DNA of 64,000 nt, taken from NCBI GenBank assembly GCA_951799425.1, contig OX637404.1, positions 23,549,045-23,613,044 of the forward strand. The letters are read 5' to 3'. The translations under genes were made by a program, and so were the position numbers. Below the pieces are notes generated by a model, which ran no database searches, was not told where the DNA came from, and saw only the letters and a program-made list of their open reading frames with translations. The stretch is from Ilex aquifolium (lineage: Eukaryota > Streptophyta > Magnoliopsida > Aquifoliales > Aquifoliaceae). Positions 59,640 to 64,000 of this stretch are shown here, piece after piece (position 1 is the first letter of the stretch; the number at the start of each line of letters is the position of its first letter).

Positions 59640-60284
59640 CTATGAGTAGGATTAAGCGTCAATATTTTGCCTGTTATTAAGCACGCATCTGGGGCAAGTC
59701 ATGGGCCTTGGTAATTTCCAATAGTGGCCCTAGCCTTGTTAATTGACTAGTCAAAGCCTGAGTAGCCCAGCCAGTGACGGGCTTTGTCCCAAATGAATGG
59801 GCCGGATAGACTGGGCTGGCCCTCTGGCGACATGGACATAGTTCATCTCATAAATAATCCACCAGCTGAAATGCAATTACCACCATCACTGAGCAATTGG
59901 TTAAGTTGGTAAGAGATCGAATTTCTTTATTTAATATTTGGGTTCGAGTTTTTATAGTTATGACAGTTCGGTAGAATTAAACCTACTTTTTAACGATGAA
60001 AGCACACAGTGAGACCTTAGTTTTGATTCGCTCCTACAGATAACTGTGTAGTGTCGAAGGACAATGCTCATTTGCGGATAGATTGAGTAACTTATCTGCG
60101 TAAGTATTTTATATACCAAAAAAAAGACCACCAAGGGCAAAATCGTCAATTGAGACCATACAGGCGCTTCTCACCTGATAAAGTGCCATTCAAATTCAAG
60201 ACAGTTTTTATTCGAAAATTTGAAAATCAAGAAGACCATCCCTCCAAACTTATAACCCGCCAAAGTCAACTACCTTAGTTAACG

Positions 60285-60285
<1 letters not shown>
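59640..60285. other. intergenic, no gene seen
   Basis: Upstream side of the E2F-like gene. No frame or repeat beyond low complexity. Confidence 0.45.

Positions 60286-60338
<53 letters not shown>
60286..60338 (+). repeat. CT then AC microsatellite, probable 5' UTR
   Basis: (CT)n about 60286-60317 followed by (AC)n to 60338, about 115-165 bp before the ATG of the E2F-like gene. Confidence 0.9.
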
Positions 60339-60450
60339 CATTGCTTCCATTCCCTCCATTTTTCTTCTACTGTAGCTTATTCGCAAATACATATATACAC
60401 ACAGCAAAACAATTTCTGAATAGTGTTCGTACAGATATATCTGTTCAGAT

Positions 60451-60544
60451 ATGGCGTTACCTTCATTAGCCTTGCAAGAAACGGGATCTGGATACTATAA
60501 ATATTGCCGTAAACACAAATCTCTGGGTTTCTTATGCTCCAAGT

Positions 60545-60606
<62 letters not shown>

Positions 60607-61851
60607 ACTATATCTATCTGTGTGTGTGGGTCGGTGTTTGTGTTTTCTATCTCTTATTTTTGGTGATTCGACACAGTTTCTTGAGATTGTACAATCGAGA
60701 TGTCGTAGAAACCATTGGACTTGATGATGCGGCCTCCAAATTAGGTTTTGATCTGCTATTGATTTTCATACACTCAACCTTTTTTGAGTAGATTTATTTG
60801 GTTATGAATTGGTTTTAAGTAACTTTTTTGAATTGTAGGGGTGGAGAGGCGGCAGATCTATGCTATTGTGAAGGTTTTGGAAAGCGTTGGTGTAAGATCT
60901 TTAATTTCTCTTCCCATTCCATCATCTTCTTGAATTACTTATTACATCAATTTCTTCTACATACGGGTTCATAACAATTGGTGGTTTCTTTTATCTTTTG
61001 GAATTACTCTAGGTTCTTGTAAAGAAGGCAAAGACTCGGTATTATTGGAAAGGGTTTGGAGCAATACCTAGGGCTCTACAGAAGCTAAAGGTAAACTTCT
61101 ATTAATTCTCTGTATTTTGTAAGCTGTGTCATAGTGTGTAGGTCCAAATACTGCACAAGACGATGTTTATTTGTTTATTTACGGCTCTGATAGGAAGAGA
61201 GCCTGACGGAGAATTACGATGTGTCTGTCATCAACAGCTATACGGAGGTATATTAACTAGGGTTTGAAATCGAATGCAGACCTTTTAAACAATTTTCGTG
61301 TGATTTTGAGATTGAATTTGTTGCATTGAACATTTTTTTGGGTGATTTTGAGGGTTCCGATGACAATGACATTGAGGGATTTTCCAATCCTAGTGCTTCA
61401 AGTCAGAAAAACAAATCAAATCCTTGCGCCCTTGGAATTTCAGTGTCATCCAAAATTGGTGAATTTTTGTTACATGACCCCCACATTCTATAAACTGGAT
61501 TGAGAGCACATTTATCAGTTGGAGTTGGACTGCTCAAAACTTCTTGTGAAGTTCTATTTCTGTTTTGATGAAATACTGGACAAATGTCTACTGTTACTTG
61601 ATAACAGGAAACAGAAAAGAAAAATTCTTTGGGACTTCTAACCCAGAATTCTGTCAAGCTTTTCCTTTGCTCTCATGTAAGTGAAAAAATCTTCTTATTG
61701 TTTTCTTGTGCTATTCCATGGATTTCCCATATAGTTGTCATTTTCTAGGTTAACTGTGCTATCTCCTATTTTTGTTAGGTGGATATGATCTCCCTGGATG
61801 AAGCTGCAAAGATATTGCTTGGAGATGGTCAGGATCCCCCAATGATGAGAA
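60451..61851 (+). pseudogene. atypical E2F (DEL/E2FE-like), truncated and degraded
   Basis: Exons that join in phase: 60451-60542, 60677-60744, 60839-60891, 61013-61090 and 61194-61247. They encode one winged-helix domain: RKHKSLGFLCS, then NFLRLYNRDVVETIGLDDAA, VERRQIYAIVKVLESVG and VLVKKAKTRYYWKGFGAIPR. DEL proteins normally carry two such domains and bind E2F sites alone to restrain the endocycle. The second domain starts (61608-61676: KKNSLGLLTQNSVKLFLCSH; 61779-61851: VDMISLDEAAKILLGDGQDP), but its recognition helix (RRLYDIANV) and everything after it were not found downstream. The link through 61353-61450 does not keep phase with a simple donor. In domain 1 the conserved RRIYDIVNV reads RRQIYAIVKV. 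Splice sites are otherwise intact, so a short transcript is possible. Confidence 0.72.
60546..60602 (+). repeat. (CT)n microsatellite in intron 1 of the E2F-like gene
   Basis: About 28 CT units directly after the splice donor. Confidence 0.95.
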
Positions 61852-63530
61852 GTAACATTCCATTGCTTTCTCTAATTTTAATAAGTCACTGAAAACAGAT
61901 CAAGGAACTCTCTGCCAAACAGATCTCTTTGCTCATTATGAGGAAGCTTGGAAATCATGGTACTTTGAAGTTGTTGGGAAGAATCCAACACCATTAGTAT
62001 CCTAGCACTAGCATTTACACTGCGAGCTCCCTCTTACGATCAATAACACAAGGTTGACATACTATTCTTTCAGTTTAAATTGACAAAGAAGAGATGGCCT
62101 GAAGCTGAATGCATACTCTCCATGCATTGACTTCAATTCGTCATCCTTAGTAGACTCCATGGATTGGATTGTTCAACTCTGTTCATTTTCTTGATCTGTT
62201 ACTGTCTTTGTTACCTCCTTGATTTCTAATCATCTTCTCTTTTTCTTTTCGGCTGATATATATCCAACATTTGGTTCAGAATATTTGTCGCGCCTTCCAA
62301 GTTCAGGTTGATCATGCCAATATGTTCATTATTTGGGTATGTCAGGATTATGTGACCTCTCTATGCTTGTACAAAGTGAATATCAGGCATGAGCTATGGT
62401 TTGGGTTGAATGAATTGAGAAACATTTTATCTTTCTCAACAGAGGTCAAATATGATAGTTACTGCATATACCATGTGAAGATCTTGTGTGAAGAATTTGC
62501 AGAGGCTAGTTCAGTGGTCCAAATAAAGGATCTGGTGAGGATATGCACGTTTGGATAATATTAGTTGGTCTCACTGTATAAACCTGGTTTGACAGAATTT
62601 TACAGAAAAAATTTACAAACTTCAGGTATGTGATTTACAAAAATTTGCACATATCCATAGTTTGCATTGTAATTTGTAACCACGAATCTCAAAGACGAGT
62701 GCTTGGGATGACACCCTTTGTGGGAAAACAAAAGATCGTGTGCTAAGAGGGTTTAGTATCCTGCGTTATGTGGTTGAGCTTGCTACCTCATAGTAGAAAA
62801 CAGATGTTGGTCGAGTTTTGTAGAAATGAAGTGTAAATCCTCACAAAGTCGAGCCTCTATTTGAACATGAAACTGATGGAAAGCTTGCTGTGGTGGTAAC
62901 CATCAAGCAAGAAGAAGGGAACTTAAGGGTTTTGCTTGTTTTAATAATCACTGAAATCTCTCAGCTTGGTAATCCAAAATCAGCTACCATATGAAAATGA
63001 AATTGCTCGTTGAAAGGCAGGGATGTTAATCGAATTGAATTTGTTGAGTTTGAGTGGGCTTGGTTGTGACTGGTCGACTCAAATTCTAGCTGAAGATTGG
63101 CTTGGTAGAGGCGTGCGATCATTAGGGCTGAAATCGTAATGGTCTGAAATTGAACACAATAACTCAACAATTTAACAATTTGAATGATCACGAACAAGCC
63201 AAAACAGATCCCAAATTGCTTGGATTATTTAACAGCCTGCTGGAAGGATTCTAACCACCCATGTAGTAGGAGCCATAAAATTCCTACTAATCACAAGGTG
63301 CTCATTCATACACGTACCTGAAGTACAGACTTAACAAATTATGGAGGAAAGGCTCTGAGAAGTCCCAATCATTTGTGAAATCAACAATAACACCGATGAA
63401 AACAACAAGCTAACCTATGATAGAACCAAAACCAGAATAATAGAAGACTGGAATATTTTTTATTCAATTTTGGAAGATGTCAATTCACAAATAGGCAGCT
63501 CATTATTTGAAACTGAAGTTATATGTAACA

Positions 63531-63534
<4 letters not shown>
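61852..63534. other. no supported gene
   Basis: The plus frame 62271-62558 (95 codons) has no recognised motif. Searched by eye for the missing second winged-helix half of the E2F-like gene without success. A relic with gggatgttaatcgaattgaa at about 63022 resembles the 16861 MITE. Confidence 0.5.

Positions 63535-63537
<3 letters not shown>

Positions 63538-63565
<28 letters not shown>
63538..63565 (+). repeat. (GA)n microsatellite in 3' UTR
   Basis: About 14 GA units, about 45 bp beyond the stop codon of the minus-strand gene at 63609. Confidence 0.9.
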
Positions 63566-63567
<2 letters not shown>

Positions 63568-63608
63568 TTATTCGTGGCAATGAAGCTTTTGTGGACCTTG
63601 TCATGCTT

Positions 63609-63852
63609 TTATAGTATTATTTCTTCTTGGACACTGACATTAAGCGTCTTGTTTGGAAGGACAATGCTGTTCACGACCACAACTTCATCTTCAACAGTAA
63701 CAGCTTCCCCTGATGACAGATGTAATGTCAGACTGCATGAGTTGAACTTTCTCATTTGATGAAAGATCAAATAAATATAAGTGATAGGGACAGAGCAATA
63801 AGAAAGTACCAAGGATTGTAACTCCAAGCTTGGCATTGTAATCTCCTTCAGC
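63609..63852 (-). CDS. mannose-1-phosphate guanylyltransferase alpha-type (KONJAC-like), 3' end
   Basis: Only the last two exons are in the window: 63852-63810 (AEGDYNAKLGVTIL-G) and 63709-63609 (EAVTVEDEVVVVNSIVLPNK, then TLNVSVQEEIIL and stop). GT-AG, phase kept. This is the left-handed beta-helix C-terminus of the GMPP family. The ending and the AEGD..AKLGVTILG context fit the alpha/KONJAC type, a nucleotide-sugar-pyrophosphorylase-like protein that stimulates GDP-mannose synthesis (for glucomannan, ascorbate and glycosylation) in the cytosol. The rest of the gene lies beyond position 64000. The reading at 63710-63809 is intron. Confidence 0.85.
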
Positions 63853-64000
63853 CTGAATCCAGTTGATCACAATAAGGAAACCTCAAGCAACAAAACGGAA
63901 TGGACGAACAATAAACGTAGAAACGATGTTTCCTTGAACTAGTAAATCTTTGAGAAATAGAAAACCAGAATTGAAAATGTTATAAGCAACGGAACAAAGC

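Noticed and set aside
62271..62558. 95-codon plus frame downstream of the E2F-like gene as its missing C-terminus
   Set aside because: Contains none of the second winged-helix or DEL C-terminal motifs and does not connect in phase.

Overview
The window is nuclear DNA from a flowering plant, most likely a eudicot. Evidence: spliced genes with GT-AG introns, plant-only families (EDS1, type-A response regulator, class I formin, DEL/E2F-like), CT/GA microsatellites in UTRs and first introns, and many nested plant transposons (Helitrons, Tat-lineage and other LTR elements, LINE relics, MULE-like and hAT-like MITEs). Species cannot be told from the sequence. All coordinates and exon joins were read by eye.

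Layout. 1-8 kb is repeat-rich: a solo LTR with perfect target duplication (68-762), a probable Helitron carrying a PPR-gene scrap (about 1858-6156), and a clear Helitron (6159-7538). 8.05-9.84 kb holds a three-exon gene for a C4C4 RING protein (+). 11.7-14.4 kb is an intact three-exon EDS1 gene (-). 15.9-18.6 kb is a MITE cluster. 19.05-24.59 kb is a second Helitron copy interrupted by a 4.04-kb solo LTR. 25.79-39.42 kb is a complete, very young 13.6-kb Tat-lineage Ty3/gypsy element, itself inserted in a LINE relic. 40.9-43.5 kb is a second intact EDS1 gene (-), a duplicate of the first. 44.2-46.1 kb holds two DNA-transposon relics, one carrying a SINE-like insertion. 48.0-50.3 kb is a class I formin (-) with a one-base reading-frame break near its start. 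54.0-55.5 kb is a five-exon type-A cytokinin response regulator (-). 60.45-61.85 kb is a degraded atypical E2F (DEL-type) gene (+). 63.6-63.85 kb is the last two exons of a GDP-mannose pyrophosphorylase alpha-type gene (-) running off the right edge.

Most notable is the 13.6-kb retroelement. Besides gag and pol on the plus strand it carries, between pol and the 3' LTR, about 6.7 kb with two separate antisense spliced genes. Both encode the plant 'putative gypsy type transposon' domain (PF04195-like); one reconstructs as four exons with perfect phase into a 795-residue protein with a coiled-coil region. A 54-bp array in which each unit has two dyad symmetries sits just behind pol. The LTRs differ at only two positions in 712, so this element probably split the EDS1 pair recently.

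The host genes do not form a pathway. EDS1 is an immune hub, the response regulator damps cytokinin signalling, the formin nucleates actin at membranes, and the pyrophosphorylase-like protein supports GDP-mannose supply. They are ordinary gene neighbours separated by transposon-rich DNA.
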